The notes: generated by a model not told the origin, from the letters alone. Counted from the stretch's first letter, positions 1 to 9,941 are shown. The stretch is DNA of 64,000 nt from Zhongshania aquimaris (GCF_019312595.1 NZ_JAHWDQ010000004.1:282995-346994); one strand, 5' to 3'. Translations and numbers: made by a program.

Positions 1-13
1 AACGATTAGTTGC

Positions 14-298
14 TCACCGCTGACTGAAACGTCGAGTGATCCAAAATACAATCATCCCTGACAACAGACCGGCTAGATTGGCATAGAGAATGGCCAAAGG
101 TAAGGGCCAAATAAAGCCGCTAATCCATACCAGGCCTGGATGAAATCCAATTAAATAAGCAGTGAAAAAGGCAATAAAATAAAGAAGCGGACCGAACGCC
201 CCGAGCTCCTCAATATCTGCGCGCAGCTGGCTGATGTCAGCGAAGTAGCTAAATGCTCCATGCCACCAAAAAGTAAATATCAAAACTAGCAGTAACAT
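14..298 (-). CDS. Short TVP38/DedA-like membrane protein, probably truncated
   Basis: A 94-residue hydrophobic protein. An N-terminal membrane segment (residues 1-12) is followed by a short polar stretch (LRADIEELGAFGP) and two more hydrophobic segments. The pattern of a polar linker with a GPL/F element, then a P/G-rich hydrophobic segment ending in an R-R dipeptide, resembles the start of TVP38/TMEM64 (SNARE-associated) membrane proteins, which are normally about 200-240 residues. Here a TGA at 14-16 ends the frame after FSQR. Either this is a broken gene whose remainder lies left of the window, or a genuinely short protein. The family call is by pattern only and no catalytic function is implied. 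Confidence 0.45.
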   Translation of the reverse strand: MLLLVLIFTFWWHGAFSYFADISQLRADIEELGAFGPLLYFIAFFTAYLIGFHPGLVWISGFIWPLPLAILYANLAGLLSGMIVFWITRRFSQR

Positions 299-633
299 AA
301 CTATCAGAATTTTCGCATAGACACCGTTCCAATTTTTTAATTATTAGAGTGGATCACTATGGTCGGCCTTAAGGCGCGAAGCCTCGTGGTCCGTCGTATA
401 AATATGCTGAGCTGAGCATTACCAGAGTTAAGGAATCCGTGATGAATTACACAAAGCTTTTCTCGTAAATGTCGAAATCTCAACATTCGCTTCAATAAAT
501 AATTAAACCTATAATCAAAAGATAAGTAGCGAGATAAACAGCGCTCTTTTAAGCCTACATTCTCCGAAGCTAAACTTCTGCCAGCACTTCGAACTATTCT
601 CGAAAAGCTTCTATTTTGAGAATGACTGGCCAG
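299..633. other. Intergenic, 335 bp, no gene seen
   Basis: AT-rich spacer between the end of glk and the start of the short membrane protein, both on the minus strand. It must hold the terminator of the long upstream operon or the promoter of the small gene. I found no strong hairpin with a T-run, no RNA gene and no credible open frame. Confidence 0.5.
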
Positions 634-1599
634 CTACAAACTCGCAGCTGCACCATATAGCCCTAGGTTTTCTTTCACTACCAAGCGCACAGGAATGGTA
701 TTTAGATATTCCCTAAAGCGGCCTTTGGCTTCAAAGCGGTAGTTGAATTCACTTGCCACCAGCAGATCAGCAAAACGCGGAACGATACCGCCAGCAATGT
801 AGATTCCGCCTTTCGCACCCAAGGTCAGAGCTAGGTCTCCCGCTACCGAACCCAGAAGCCGGAAGAACACCTGCATAGTTCGCACCGCCAAGGTATCGGT
901 GCCCACTCGCGCAGCCTGTGTAATCTCTTCGGGTGTTTTCCAATGTCCTTCGCGATGAGCCAGTTCGGCAAGACAGCGATAGATATTAACGATGCCGCTA
1001 CCCGACAATAAGCGTTCCACCGATACGCGCCCAAATTGTGCGGTAAGCTTTTCAAGAATCGCAATTTCATGCGGATCTACCGGCGCAAAATCGACGTGAC
1101 CACCTTCACCTTCAATCACCTTATAGTCCTCACCAAGAGGAATTAAGGTGCTCACACCAAGCCCAGTACCGGGACCAAGTATGGCTATCGGTTTATCTCT
1201 AAATGCTTCTCCAGGGTGTATTTCAAGCCAATCTTCAAGCTTGAGATTGGAAACCGCATAGCCTACCGCTGTGAAATCATTGATTAATTTAGTTGGCGCA
1301 TTGCCAAGAAATTTTGACACCAACAAACGATCAACCTGCCAGGGACTGTTAGTAAAACTCAATAGATCGCCATCTATAGGACACGCCACTGCGAGACAGA
1401 CATGCATTGGATAAGGGTGCCATAACCCAAGACCAATCACATCATCAACAAAATGTGATAAGGCCTCTTCGAACCTCTGATGTTCGACTACTCTATATGA
1501 TTTTACAAAGGCAAGCTCTTCCTCAGCTTGATCGTAAACGCCAAATCGGGCATTTGTGCCGCCGATGTCAGCAACCAGCATCCAAGGTTTAGTTTCCAT
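634..1599 (-). CDS. glk: Glucokinase (Glk type, ROK-independent)
   Basis: Phosphorylates glucose to glucose-6-phosphate with ATP in the cytoplasm. The 321-residue length fits the bacterial Glk family. The N-terminal phosphate-binding motif ADIGGTNARFG (about residues 10-20), the GPGTGLGVS loop (about 142-150) and the EGEGGHVDF element (about 163-171) are all intact. It is the last gene of the Entner-Doudoroff block, 52 bp after pgl, and would feed free glucose into Zwf. In this context the glucose could come from the trehalase encoded upstream on the same strand. Confidence 0.95.
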   Translation of the reverse strand: METKPWMLVADIGGTNARFGVYDQAEEELAFVKSYRVVEHQRFEEALSHFVDDVIGLGLWHPYPMHVCLAVACPIDGDLLSFTNSPWQVDRLLVSKFLGNAPTKLINDFTAVGYAVSNLKLEDWLEIHPGEAFRDKPIAILGPGTGLGVSTLIPLGEDYKVIEGEGGHVDFAPVDPHEIAILEKLTAQFGRVSVERLLSGSGIVNIYRCLAELAHREGHWKTPEEITQAARVGTDTLAVRTMQVFFRLLGSVAGDLALTLGAKGGIYIAGGIVPRFADLLVASEFNYRFEAKGRFREYLNTIPVRLVVKENLGLYGAAASL

Positions 1600-1651
1600 T
1601 GTGATACGCCATGTTTAAAAATAAATTATTTATCACACTCGATGCTCGTAA

Positions 1652-2350
1652 TTATTCAGCCCAGTACAAAGCTATTGGATTTATCGCTTCGTAAATTAGT
1701 GCACTAATGGGCATTTTTCGCGGGGAGAATCCATCGCAAGCCGTTTCAAAGACAGCTCGTTTTTCCACACCAGTAATGTGAACAATGACTTTACGACTAT
1801 TTAACAACCTAGCGAGAGTCATGCTAATTCTTTGGTGTGGTGCAACTAAAGGCATCACCCCAATAAAAGACTGCCTAGATTTTATATTTAATCCCTCTTG
1901 TAACGACGGAGTATTTGGGAATAATGAAGCCGTATGACCGTCAGCTCCCATACCCAAAATCAGAACATCAATCTCACCGATTTCAGCAAAGCTATTTTGC
2001 AGGCCTTCGATGGCATCGTCTGGATCTAGATCCTCTGTTTTCAATGACAGAAAACTGGCGTGAGCTGCCTGATTGACCAAAAGGTGTTCTTTAACAAGTC
2101 TTGCGTTGCTATCTTGATGATGCTCACTAAGCCAACGATCATCAGCTAAAGTTACTAGAACTCGTTTCCAATCCAAATGCTGCTTAGAGAGCAATCCAAA
2201 AAAACCTAAGGGCGTAGTCCCTCCCGAAACAACCAGTGTCGCGTTACCCCGAATCGCAATAGCTTCTATTAATAGTTCTGAAACATGTTGAGCTAAAGCC
2301 TGATCAAGCTGTTCACGGGTCTGAAATTCCTGCTTACTTAATTTAGACAT
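1652..2350 (-). CDS. pgl: 6-phosphogluconolactonase
   Basis: Hydrolyses 6-phosphogluconolactone to 6-phosphogluconate. At 232 residues it matches the DevB/Pgl family. The sugar-phosphate loop VVSGGTTP (about residues 41-48) and the conserved LGMGADGHTASLFP motif (about 132-145) are present. The start overlaps the end of zwf by 8 bp, which indicates translational coupling, so the oxidation and lactone-hydrolysis steps are made together. Confidence 0.95.
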   Translation of the reverse strand: MSKLSKQEFQTREQLDQALAQHVSELLIEAIAIRGNATLVVSGGTTPLGFFGLLSKQHLDWKRVLVTLADDRWLSEHHQDSNARLVKEHLLVNQAAHASFLSLKTEDLDPDDAIEGLQNSFAEIGEIDVLILGMGADGHTASLFPNTPSLQEGLNIKSRQSFIGVMPLVAPHQRISMTLARLLNSRKVIVHITGVEKRAVFETACDGFSPRKMPISALIYEAINPIALYWAE

Positions 2351-3800
2351 TCCAGGCCCTGCCGTCTTTCTCTATAATTAATTCTGCTTTGGCCGGGCCC
2401 CAGGAGCCTGCGTGATAGGGTTTTATTTTTACATTTTGCCTGCCACAAGCTTGGGTGATGACATCACACCAGACCCAGGATTCTTCGATTTCCTCACGCC
2501 CCACAAAAAGTGACTGGTCACCCTGAATGACGTCGATGAACAGTCGCTCATATGCGTCGGGAATGCGATCTAAATCAGACGACCCCAAAAAGTCTAAATT
2601 TAAGGTTTGGCGAACCAGGGCCATTTTGCTCTTCAAGGTATTTTGTTTGGACACCATTTGCATTTCGATGCCCTCGTTGGGCTGAAGGCGAATCACCAAA
2701 CGGTTCTGTGTGTCTTCGCTGCCTGAGAAAATATTATGGGGCAGACTTTTATAAGTGATCACAATTTCCGTCAGCTTCTCAGGCATCCGCTTACCAGTAC
2801 GCAGGTAAAAGGGCACCCCCGCCCAGCGCCAATTGTCGATATGGGCTTTGATGGCCACAAAGGTTTCGGTATCACTTTCCTTTAACTCGCAACCTTCTTC
2901 CTGCAGGTAACCCGGCACCGCATTACCCTGATGCCAACCTGCCGAGTACTGTCCCCGCACAACACTTTGGGCAACATTGCTATCGTCGATCCGGCGCAGT
3001 GCGCGCAGGATTTTAACCTTCTCTTCTCGAATCGCCTCTGCGGTCATCGCATTCGGCGGCTCCATGGCCACCAGACACAAGAGCTGCATCAGGTGGTTCT
3101 GCACCATATCGCGCAGTTGGCCGTAGCGGTCATAGTAGGACCAGCGCCCTTCAATCCCCACGGTTTCCGCGACGGTAATCTGAACGTGATCAATACAGCC
3201 TTGATCCCACTGGGTATTGATGAAGCGATTGGCAAAGCGCAGCACCAGCAGGTTTTGCACCGTCTCCTTGCCGAGGTAGTGATCGATTCGGTAGGTGTTT
3301 TCTTCAGTGAAGTACTGAGCCACGATTTCATTAACCTGCTTACAGCTTGCAAGGTCGTGACCAATCGGTTTTTCCAGAACAATACGGCTGCTGGGGAAAA
3401 GACACTGGCTGCTATCAAGGTGGGTACAGATCTGATCAAACAATCCCGGCGGTGTCGCGAGATAGTAAATGGCCGTGCGATCTTTGCTAACCCAATCCGC
3501 CAAGGCTTGGTAATACCTGCGCTCTGCAAAATCCAAAACTAAATAATCACAGCGCGCTGAGAACGACATCCAGGTGTCTTCCGACCAGCGGTCAGCACCT
3601 ATCGCGGGCTGCACTCGCGCTTTAAGATGAAGTAAAAAGTCATCGAGACCCTGCTCCGGTCGCGCCACCCCAAGGATGCGCGTACCTTCCGGCAGAAGGT
3701 CGCAGTGGTGCAAATGGTATAGCGCGGGAAAAAGTTTGCGTGCAGACAAGTCGCCCATGGCACCAAAAATAATCAGGTCGGAACCGGCTTCTATACTCAT
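2343..3800 (-). CDS. zwf: Glucose-6-phosphate 1-dehydrogenase
   Basis: Oxidises glucose-6-phosphate to 6-phosphogluconolactone with NADP+ or NAD+. The 485-residue protein has the Rossmann start FGAMGDLSARK (12-22), EKPIG (143-147) and the active-site signature RIDHYLGK (171-178) with the catalytic His. Start and stop overlap both neighbours (ATGA with eda, 8 bp with pgl), so it sits inside a tightly coupled operon. Gene order edd-eda-zwf-pgl-glk gives a complete glucose-to-pyruvate plus glyceraldehyde-3-phosphate entry route. No gnd is present in the window. Confidence 0.96.
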   Translation of the reverse strand: MSIEAGSDLIIFGAMGDLSARKLFPALYHLHHCDLLPEGTRILGVARPEQGLDDFLLHLKARVQPAIGADRWSEDTWMSFSARCDYLVLDFAERRYYQALADWVSKDRTAIYYLATPPGLFDQICTHLDSSQCLFPSSRIVLEKPIGHDLASCKQVNEIVAQYFTEENTYRIDHYLGKETVQNLLVLRFANRFINTQWDQGCIDHVQITVAETVGIEGRWSYYDRYGQLRDMVQNHLMQLLCLVAMEPPNAMTAEAIREEKVKILRALRRIDDSNVAQSVVRGQYSAGWHQGNAVPGYLQEEGCELKESDTETFVAIKAHIDNWRWAGVPFYLRTGKRMPEKLTEIVITYKSLPHNIFSGSEDTQNRLVIRLQPNEGIEMQMVSKQNTLKSKMALVRQTLNLDFLGSSDLDRIPDAYERLFIDVIQGDQSLFVGREEIEESWVWCDVITQACGRQNVKIKPYHAGSWGPAKAELIIEKDGRAWNV

Positions 3801-4459
3801 TTATTATGTCCTTCCCTAATCGCCGCAACTCGCAGGCAAGCTTCCCGCGCCAGCGCCGTGATGGCTGTCCAATTTCCCTCTCTGACCATGTCATCGGGGG
3901 TTAGCCAGGAACCGCCAACACTCAATACCGAGGGCACTGCAAGATAGTCTGCAATATTGTGTAAGCCGATACCGCCTGTCGGGCAAAAAGATATATCCGG
4001 GAACGGACCACCGAAGGCCTTTAATGACTTTGCACCGCCCGACGATTCCGCCGGAAAAAATTTAAGAACCTTGAGCCCCGCTTCAGCGCAGACCATCAGT
4101 TCCGACGCGCTTGAAATTCCCGGCAGGAAAGGCACCGGGGACTGGCAGCCTTCACTGAGTAAGCGGGGCGTTGTACCTGGCGTAATGATGAACTCACTGC
4201 CCGCCTTTATCGCCTCATCAAGACCACGCAGATTGGTTACAGTGCCAGCGCCAACAATCACACCCTCAAGCTCATCCTTAATCCGACGGATTGCCGGTAG
4301 GCCATGAGGCGTGCGCAGGGTGATTTCCAGCACCGGTAGACCACCATCGCGCAAAGCCATCGCTAAAGGGATGGCCGAATCAAGATTATGGATAGCAATG
4401 ACGGGAACGACCGGCGCCTGACGTAAAAGGTGTTTTATCACACTAGTGTGATCTGGCAT
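3797..4459 (-). CDS. eda: 2-dehydro-3-deoxy-6-phosphogluconate (KDPG) aldolase
   Basis: Cleaves KDPG to pyruvate and glyceraldehyde-3-phosphate, the last Entner-Doudoroff step. It is a 220-residue class I aldolase. The catalytic Glu is E45 in VLEITLRT and the Schiff-base Lys is K133 in LKFFPAE. The GAGTVTN and CPTGGI phosphate-binding segments are also conserved. The gene begins 3 bp after edd and overlaps zwf by ATGA. Confidence 0.96.
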   Translation of the reverse strand: MPDHTSVIKHLLRQAPVVPVIAIHNLDSAIPLAMALRDGGLPVLEITLRTPHGLPAIRRIKDELEGVIVGAGTVTNLRGLDEAIKAGSEFIITPGTTPRLLSEGCQSPVPFLPGISSASELMVCAEAGLKVLKFFPAESSGGAKSLKAFGGPFPDISFCPTGGIGLHNIADYLAVPSVLSVGGSWLTPDDMVREGNWTAITALAREACLRVAAIREGHNK

Positions 4460-4462
4460 GGA

Positions 4463-6289
4463 TTAAGCCCCTGTGAGTGAAAAGATTGACGCGCCTTGTT
4501 CCGGCGTCGATACCGTTGTTCTGAAGTTCTGGAATAATTCTCGGCCGATGCCCCTGCCTGAGACTTCCTCCGCACGCGCTGGTGTTCTTTTACTCAGCAC
4601 GTCGGGATCAACCAGGCATTCCAGTGTGCCCGTTGTCGCGTCAAGACGAATAATGTCTCCGTCTTGCACATAGGCCAGCATGCCGCCCGTAGACGCTTCC
4701 GGTGAGATATGAATCGCCGCCGGCACTTTGCCAGACGCGCCCGACATACGCCCATCAGTAACCAGGGCAACGCGATACCCTTTATCCTGCAACGCCCCAA
4801 GAATGGGAGTCAGCTTGTGCAGTTCCGGCATGCCGTTGGCCGCCGGCCCCTGGAAGCGAACCACTACCACGCAATCCCGATTGAGATCGCCCGCGTCGAA
4901 GCGAGCCTGAAGAGTGTGCTGGCTCGCAACAACCACCGCAGGCGCTTCAACGATGCGATGAGCGGCATCGACGGCAGATACTTTAATCACGCCGCGGCCG
5001 AGATTGCCTTTAAGCAAACGCAAGCCACCTTCATTGTCGAAGGGAGTTTGAATACTCGCCAATACTTGCGTATCCAGGCTTTCCTCAACGCAAGGCTGCC
5101 ACTCGAGTTGATCGTCGATTAGCTTTGGCTCAAGGGTAAAATCAGCAAACGATTTGCCCCACATAACTTCAGCATCACCATGCATCAATCCGGCTTTTAG
5201 CAGTGTAGAAAACAAATAACCCGTGCCACCCGCCGCATGAAAGTGATTAATGTCTGCCTGACCATTGGGATAGATGCGGGCTAACAATGGCACTACCGCG
5301 GAAAGATCATCAAAGTCATCCCAGTTGATCAGAATGCCGGCGGCCTGCGCGATGGCGATCAAATGGATGCTGTGATTGGTCGAACCGCCGGAGGAGAGCA
5401 GCGCGACTATCGCATTGACGATGGCGCGCTCATCAACGACCTCGCCTAAGGACCTGGGACTCGGAGTCTGCTGGGTAATACGTGTGATGTGTTGTGCGGC
5501 TTCGCGGGTCAACGCGTCTCGCAACGAGGTATTCGGGTTCACAAAGGAACTGCCGGGAAGCTGCAGGCCCATCGCTTCCATCATCACTTGATTGCTATTG
5601 GCAGTGCCATAAAATGTGCAGGTACCAGCAGAGTGGTACGACGCGGACTCGGCTTCCAGCAATTCTGCGCGACTGGCTTTGCCTTCGGCAAACAACTGCC
5701 TCACCCGCGCCTTTTCTTTATTGGGAATGCCCGACGGCATAGGTCCCGCAGGCACAAACATCATCGGCAGATGACCAAAACGCAAGGCGCCAATAAGAAG
5801 CCCCGGCACAATCTTGTCGCAAATCCCAAGGCAGAGCACACCGTCAAACATATGATGGGACAAGGCAACAGCCGTACTCAGCGCAATCACGTCGCGACTA
5901 AAAAGGCTGAGCTCCATCCCCGCCTGCCCCTGAGTCACCCCATCGCACATGGCGGGCACACCACCGGCAACCTGAGCCGTGGAACCCACTTCACGGATCG
6001 CGGCTTTAAGTCGTTCAGGGTAATCTGCATAGGGCTGATGGGCAGACAGCATGTCATTGTAGGACGTGACGATACCGATATTAGACGCCTCCATAAGGCG
6101 AATTCGGTCCTTGTCGGTGGGCTCGCAGGCGGCAAAGCCATGGGCCAAATTGCCGCAGCTTAAATGCTGACGTGTGGGCCGTGTACCGCAGTTATCGTCC
6201 AGCTGCGCCAGGTAGTCGCGCCGCGACGACGCGCTGCGCTGAATAATTCTTTGCGTAACGCCTGCGATTTCACTAGTGACGCTATGCAT
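4463..6289 (-). CDS. edd: Phosphogluconate dehydratase
   Basis: Dehydrates 6-phosphogluconate to KDPG and needs a [4Fe-4S] cluster. The protein is about 608 residues (E. coli Edd is about 603). Cluster-region motifs [17 protein letters not shown] and [12 protein letters not shown] are present, as is the C-terminal [17 protein letters not shown] element of the IlvD/Edd family. I chose ATG at 6289 because an AAGGA ribosome site lies 9 bases before it; a TTG three codons upstream is also in frame. It is the first gene of the Entner-Doudoroff block, 79-88 bp after the SDR gene, with no terminator seen between them. I saw no HexR-like palindrome. Confidence 0.95.
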   Translation of the reverse strand: MHSVTSEIAGVTQRIIQRSASSRRDYLAQLDDNCGTRPTRQHLSCGNLAHGFAACEPTDKDRIRLMEASNIGIVTSYNDMLSAHQPYADYPERLKAAIREVGSTAQVAGGVPAMCDGVTQGQAGMELSLFSRDVIALSTAVALSHHMFDGVLCLGICDKIVPGLLIGALRFGHLPMMFVPAGPMPSGIPNKEKARVRQLFAEGKASRAELLEAESASYHSAGTCTFYGTANSNQVMMEAMGLQLPGSSFVNPNTSLRDALTREAAQHITRITQQTPSPRSLGEVVDERAIVNAIVALLSSGGSTNHSIHLIAIAQAAGILINWDDFDDLSAVVPLLARIYPNGQADINHFHAAGGTGYLFSTLLKAGLMHGDAEVMWGKSFADFTLEPKLIDDQLEWQPCVEESLDTQVLASIQTPFDNEGGLRLLKGNLGRGVIKVSAVDAAHRIVEAPAVVVASQHTLQARFDAGDLNRDCVVVVRFQGPAANGMPELHKLTPILGALQDKGYRVALVTDGRMSGASGKVPAAIHISPEASTGGMLAYVQDGDIIRLDATTGTLECLVDPDVLSKRTPARAEEVSGRGIGRELFQNFRTTVSTPEQGASIFSLTGA

Positions 6290-6377
6290 ACAATGCAATC
6301 CTTAAATATGTTCAATTAACGCAAAAATGAATAATTCCAATAGGAACGTATCCACTCGGTGGCGTAGTACCCGCTAA

Positions 6378-7292
6378 CTATAGCGAAGGTTCAATACCTA
6401 GATTATTGAAGACAGGCAACAAAGTGTCTTGGATCGTCTGGGGGTACTCGGAGTCCGTGAAATCAATGATATCGGCCCAAGCTGCGACTACAGCCTCTGC
6501 ACCTAACGGTGCTTGTGGATCAAATTTGACGCCACGACTTCGTTCCCAACGCAATTTAGCAATCCAGCCGGCACCGACCTCAAATAACTCTCCTGTTTCC
6601 GCCTGTTGCTCAGAGGCCAATTTGACTACGAGCGGCGTTACAAGCTCCGGCTTCAAGCCTGCAATCACCTCGGCCGGAAGTATAGCTTCGGTAAGGCGAG
6701 AAGCTGCAACCGGAGCAATACAATTGACCTTAATATTCTTTGGCGCTCCCTCAATGGCCAAGGTTCTAGTGAAGCCATACAGTCCGAGCTTAGCACTACT
6801 ATAATTTGCTTGACCGAAATTGCCGTAAATACCTGCCCCAGACGCGGTATTTATAATTCGTCCATAGCCCTGTTCGCGCATATACGGCCATGCTGCGTGG
6901 GTAACTTTGTAACTACCGAAGGTATGAACTCGATGGATGAGTTCCCAGTCCTGATCAGTCATTTTTTGAAAACTGGTATCCCTCAAAATTCCAGCATTAT
7001 TGATAACCACGTCCACCCGGCCAAAGTGTTCAACGGCGGTTTGAACAATGGCTTCGCCTTGTTCTACAGAGTCACAGTTGGCAACAGCAATACCACCTAG
7101 TGCGATAATCTCATCAACCACTTGCTCGGCCGCTTTTACGCAATTGCCTTCACCGTGACCACTACCACCCAAATCATTGACCACAACCTTTGCGCCACGA
7201 CGTGCAAATTCGAGGGCATGGGAGCGGCCCAAGCCCGCTCCAGCGCCGGTAACTATGACAACACGATTATCAAACCGGATTTGCTCTGACAT
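6378..7292 (-). CDS. SDR oxidoreductase, MFE-2-type 3-hydroxyacyl-CoA dehydrogenase-like
   Basis: Short-chain dehydrogenase resembling the (3R)-hydroxyacyl-CoA dehydrogenase domain of peroxisomal multifunctional enzyme type 2, which oxidises 3-hydroxyacyl-CoA with NAD+. The TGAGAGLGRSHA cofactor motif, NDLGG, NNAG and the catalytic Ser with YSSAK (Tyr and Lys four apart) are visible. Length is 304 residues from the ATG at 7292; a GTG four codons upstream is also open, and neither has a strong ribosome site. It follows two acyl-CoA ligases and two hydrolases on the same strand, so a role in oxidising the liberated acyl chain is inferred. The exact substrate cannot be told from the sequence. 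Confidence 0.85.
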   Translation of the reverse strand: MSEQIRFDNRVVIVTGAGAGLGRSHALEFARRGAKVVVNDLGGSGHGEGNCVKAAEQVVDEIIALGGIAVANCDSVEQGEAIVQTAVEHFGRVDVVINNAGILRDTSFQKMTDQDWELIHRVHTFGSYKVTHAAWPYMREQGYGRIINTASGAGIYGNFGQANYSSAKLGLYGFTRTLAIEGAPKNIKVNCIAPVAASRLTEAILPAEVIAGLKPELVTPLVVKLASEQQAETGELFEVGAGWIAKLRWERSRGVKFDPQAPLGAEAVVAAWADIIDFTDSEYPQTIQDTLLPVFNNLGIEPSL

Positions 7293-7426
7293 ATTAGAAA
7301 TCACTTACTTGAGTTTAATTTTGAAAAAAACACTTCAATTCATACAAATAGTCATTCACTTTCTGAAAATTCGACGACACTACAGCTATGAAAAACTACG
7401 TATTGCCGAGTCCACAAAGCAATCAA

Positions 7427-8926
7427 CTATCCTCCGCGCTCATCGCGAAGTTTGCTTCTGCGAATTTTCCCCGCCTCATCCCGAGGTAAAGCTTCCAATA
7501 TTTCGTAACTTTTCGGCGCTTTATAAAGCGACAAATTAGCCTTCACATAGACACTTAGCTCTTCAAAACTAGGTGCATCCTCACCCGCAATTGTCTGAAT
7601 TACCGCGTGTACACGGCGCCCGAGATCATCATCCTTTAAACCAATAACAACGACATCAGCAACTCCCGGCATTTGCAAAATAACTGATTCAACTTCTGCA
7701 GGATAAATATTTGCACCTCCCGAAATAATGAGGTCTGTCCTGCGGTCTGTGAGAAATAGATAGCCCTCATCATCAACGTAACCCAAGTCACCAACACTGG
7801 CGAAGTCGTCCTCAAGAGTTTCCAAAGGCTTAGCGCCGAGATAGCAGTATTGCGCGCCACCTTTTGCAAAGCGGGTAAATATCTCACCAACCTCATTGCA
7901 AGGCAGCTGACGACGTTTCTCATCCAAAATTCTGATTTCAGTATTAAATCCCCGGCCCACACTACCTTTGCGCTCCAACCATTCGGAACCCGTAATCACC
8001 GCGATGCCGGTGTTCTCCGTCGCCGCCCAAAGTTCATAAAGTTTTTCAGCACCGATCTTTTCGAGCCAAATCTGCTTAACCCATTCCGGACAAGGAGCCG
8101 CCATATGCCAAACACGCTTGATACTGGCAAAGTTACACTTCTGAAAAAATTCAGATCGAGCCATTCTCAGCATCATCGTAGGTACCACGCTGACAATAGT
8201 CGGCGCCAACTCATGAATGGCATTCAAACAGCGATCAGCATCAAACTTTTCATTGATGATTGCAGTTGCTCCTGCAAACAAAGCAATTTGCGTAAATAAA
8301 AAAGCTTGATTGTGATATAACGGCCCCGGAGAATAGAAGACGTCCTCACTAGCAATACCCATTAATAAAGCAAACGGATGGCTTTCTGGCGGAAAATAGA
8401 ACGCCAGAGGAGAGACAATCAATTTAGGCGTTCCCGTGGAACCGCCGGACGCAATCGCCTTAAATGGCTGTGGAATCGCATCTGGCAGTGATGAATCTAG
8501 ATAGCGATCAGAATTCTGAATTTGGCGCATTTCATCGCGACTTATACCCGAAAGTGCCTCGACATCACTGAAAATAGCCACTGGGCTAGCCAGCTGAATC
8601 ATTGCATCTCTCTCAGAATCCGGAAGACGATAGGCCAGTGGCATTGGACAAGCACCCAATTTGTAGATCGCCAACGTCGCGACAACATGCTCTAGGCAAT
8701 TCGGGAAATGAATAGCAACAAACTTGCCTGGCACAACATCATATTCCGACAACCGGCGCGCTACCCTATTAGCCCAACGCTCCAACTGGCCAGTCGTAAG
8801 TAAGTCATGACTGCCATCCTGCTTAATAAAGATCAGGGCGGTTTTGTCGGGATGCAGGCTAGCAAGTTGAGTAAGCCTTGCCCCAGGGGTAAGTTCTTGG
8901 GTCACTAAGTTTTCTCCAGTTGGCAC
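7427..8926 (-). CDS. AMP-forming acyl-CoA synthetase
   Basis: ANL-superfamily ligase (499 residues) that activates a carboxylic acid to its CoA thioester with ATP. The P-loop-like core is ASGGSTGTPKLI rather than the usual TSGTTGxPKG. This variant is seen in ligases for bulky acids, bile-acid-type ones included. WAATENTG, GDLGYVDDEGYLFLTDR and the C-terminal AGKIRRSKL (catalytic Lys) are intact. The gene starts 28 bp after the hydrolase at 8955-9863. The substrate is unknown; a branched or cyclic acid is plausible from the motif. Confidence 0.88.
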   Translation of the reverse strand: MPTGENLVTQELTPGARLTQLASLHPDKTALIFIKQDGSHDLLTTGQLERWANRVARRLSEYDVVPGKFVAIHFPNCLEHVVATLAIYKLGACPMPLAYRLPDSERDAMIQLASPVAIFSDVEALSGISRDEMRQIQNSDRYLDSSLPDAIPQPFKAIASGGSTGTPKLIVSPLAFYFPPESHPFALLMGIASEDVFYSPGPLYHNQAFLFTQIALFAGATAIINEKFDADRCLNAIHELAPTIVSVVPTMMLRMARSEFFQKCNFASIKRVWHMAAPCPEWVKQIWLEKIGAEKLYELWAATENTGIAVITGSEWLERKGSVGRGFNTEIRILDEKRRQLPCNEVGEIFTRFAKGGAQYCYLGAKPLETLEDDFASVGDLGYVDDEGYLFLTDRRTDLIISGGANIYPAEVESVILQMPGVADVVVIGLKDDDLGRRVHAVIQTIAGEDAPSFEELSVYVKANLSLYKAPKSYEILEALPRDEAGKIRRSKLRDERGG

Positions 8927-8954
8927 TATATCAAACGGCAGTTATTAGAAATTT

Positions 8955-9863
8955 TTATCTATTTTTCGCAACATCGCGCTCAAGCATGCGCCCAATGTCA
9001 TCGTATATATTTTTTATTTTACGCAGACTGTATGGCAACACGAGAAACCCGTGAGGCATACCCAAGTAACGCTTCAGTGTTACAGGAACACCAGCTTCGA
9101 CAAGCCGCATTCCATAGGCTTCACCGTCGTCGCAAACAGGATCTATTTCAGCGGTCATCACAAATGCAGGCGGACAATCGCTTAAATCAACTCGCAGGTA
9201 TGGAGAAGCATCGGGGTTAAGCTGATCCAGCTCGGGATTGGCCAAGTATTGCTCTTTGCACCACTGTGCCGATTCGGTAGTAAGCCCCAAGGCCTTCGCA
9301 TGACGCTGGTACGATGGAAACGGCATAGAAAAATCTGTCACTGGGAATACCAGTACTTGGTAACGCAATCTAGCGCGGAGCCTTTGAGCAATAACAGCCG
9401 CCAAATTTCCTCCCGCGCTCTCACCCATAATCAACACTCGAGAGGGATCGCATCCCAAACTTGCCGCATTGTCCAGTATCCAAATAGTTGCGGCTTCTGC
9501 GTCCTGCAATCCGGCAGGAAATTTGTGCTCCGGAGCTAATCTGTAGTCAACAGCACTGACCGCAAACCCGGTGACATGAGAAAGTTGACGGCAAACCGCA
9601 TCGTGCGTATCTAGATTGCCCATACACCAGCCTCCGCCATGCAAGAATACAATCATTCCCAAAGATTCAACATCGGATGGGTAATAGACTCTAATGGGAA
9701 TCGGCCCAGCTAAACCTTCGACCGACATATCTTCCACTCGGCTCAGCTCAAGTTTAGGCTGCGATTGCGCGTACTCAATGCTAAAGCTTCGAAGCGCGTC
9801 TACGCTAACAGTGTCAATATCGACATTCGGTGGAATGTACGGGGCTATTTCGGGATCAATCAC
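8955..9863 (-). CDS. Alpha/beta hydrolase, hormone-sensitive-lipase family
   Basis: Carboxylester hydrolase of 302 residues. The oxyanion motif is HGGGW (about 75-79), the nucleophile elbow GESAGG (about 148-153), the acid is in AEIDPVCDDGE and the histidine in GMPHGF. There is no signal peptide, so it should act in the cytoplasm. It sits between two acyl-CoA ligases, which suggests that it frees a carboxylic acid from an ester for CoA activation. A distant paralogue is encoded at 15744-16658 in the same cluster. Confidence 0.88.
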   Translation of the reverse strand: MIDPEIAPYIPPNVDIDTVSVDALRSFSIEYAQSQPKLELSRVEDMSVEGLAGPIPIRVYYPSDVESLGMIVFLHGGGWCMGNLDTHDAVCRQLSHVTGFAVSAVDYRLAPEHKFPAGLQDAEAATIWILDNAASLGCDPSRVLIMGESAGGNLAAVIAQRLRARLRYQVLVFPVTDFSMPFPSYQRHAKALGLTTESAQWCKEQYLANPELDQLNPDASPYLRVDLSDCPPAFVMTAEIDPVCDDGEAYGMRLVEAGVPVTLKRYLGMPHGFLVLPYSLRKIKNIYDDIGRMLERDVAKNR

Positions 9864-9941
9864 TGTAAATCTCCGTATATTATTTTAATCCAATCGCGGT
9901 GTTAAATAGATATTCGTCAAAGGTTTTCACGAGTCGTGATA

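Noticed and set aside
1600..1637. TGTGATA/TATCACA pair between pgl and glk as a regulatory element
   Set aside because: Arms of 7 bp over a 24-base AT-rich loop inside a coupled operon; likely chance.
2931..3542. 203-codon plus-strand frame
   Set aside because: Antisense to the well-conserved middle of zwf; no ribosome site or recognisable domain.
5489..6163. 224-codon plus-strand frame
   Set aside because: Antisense to edd; Arg/His-rich composition typical of a shadow frame.
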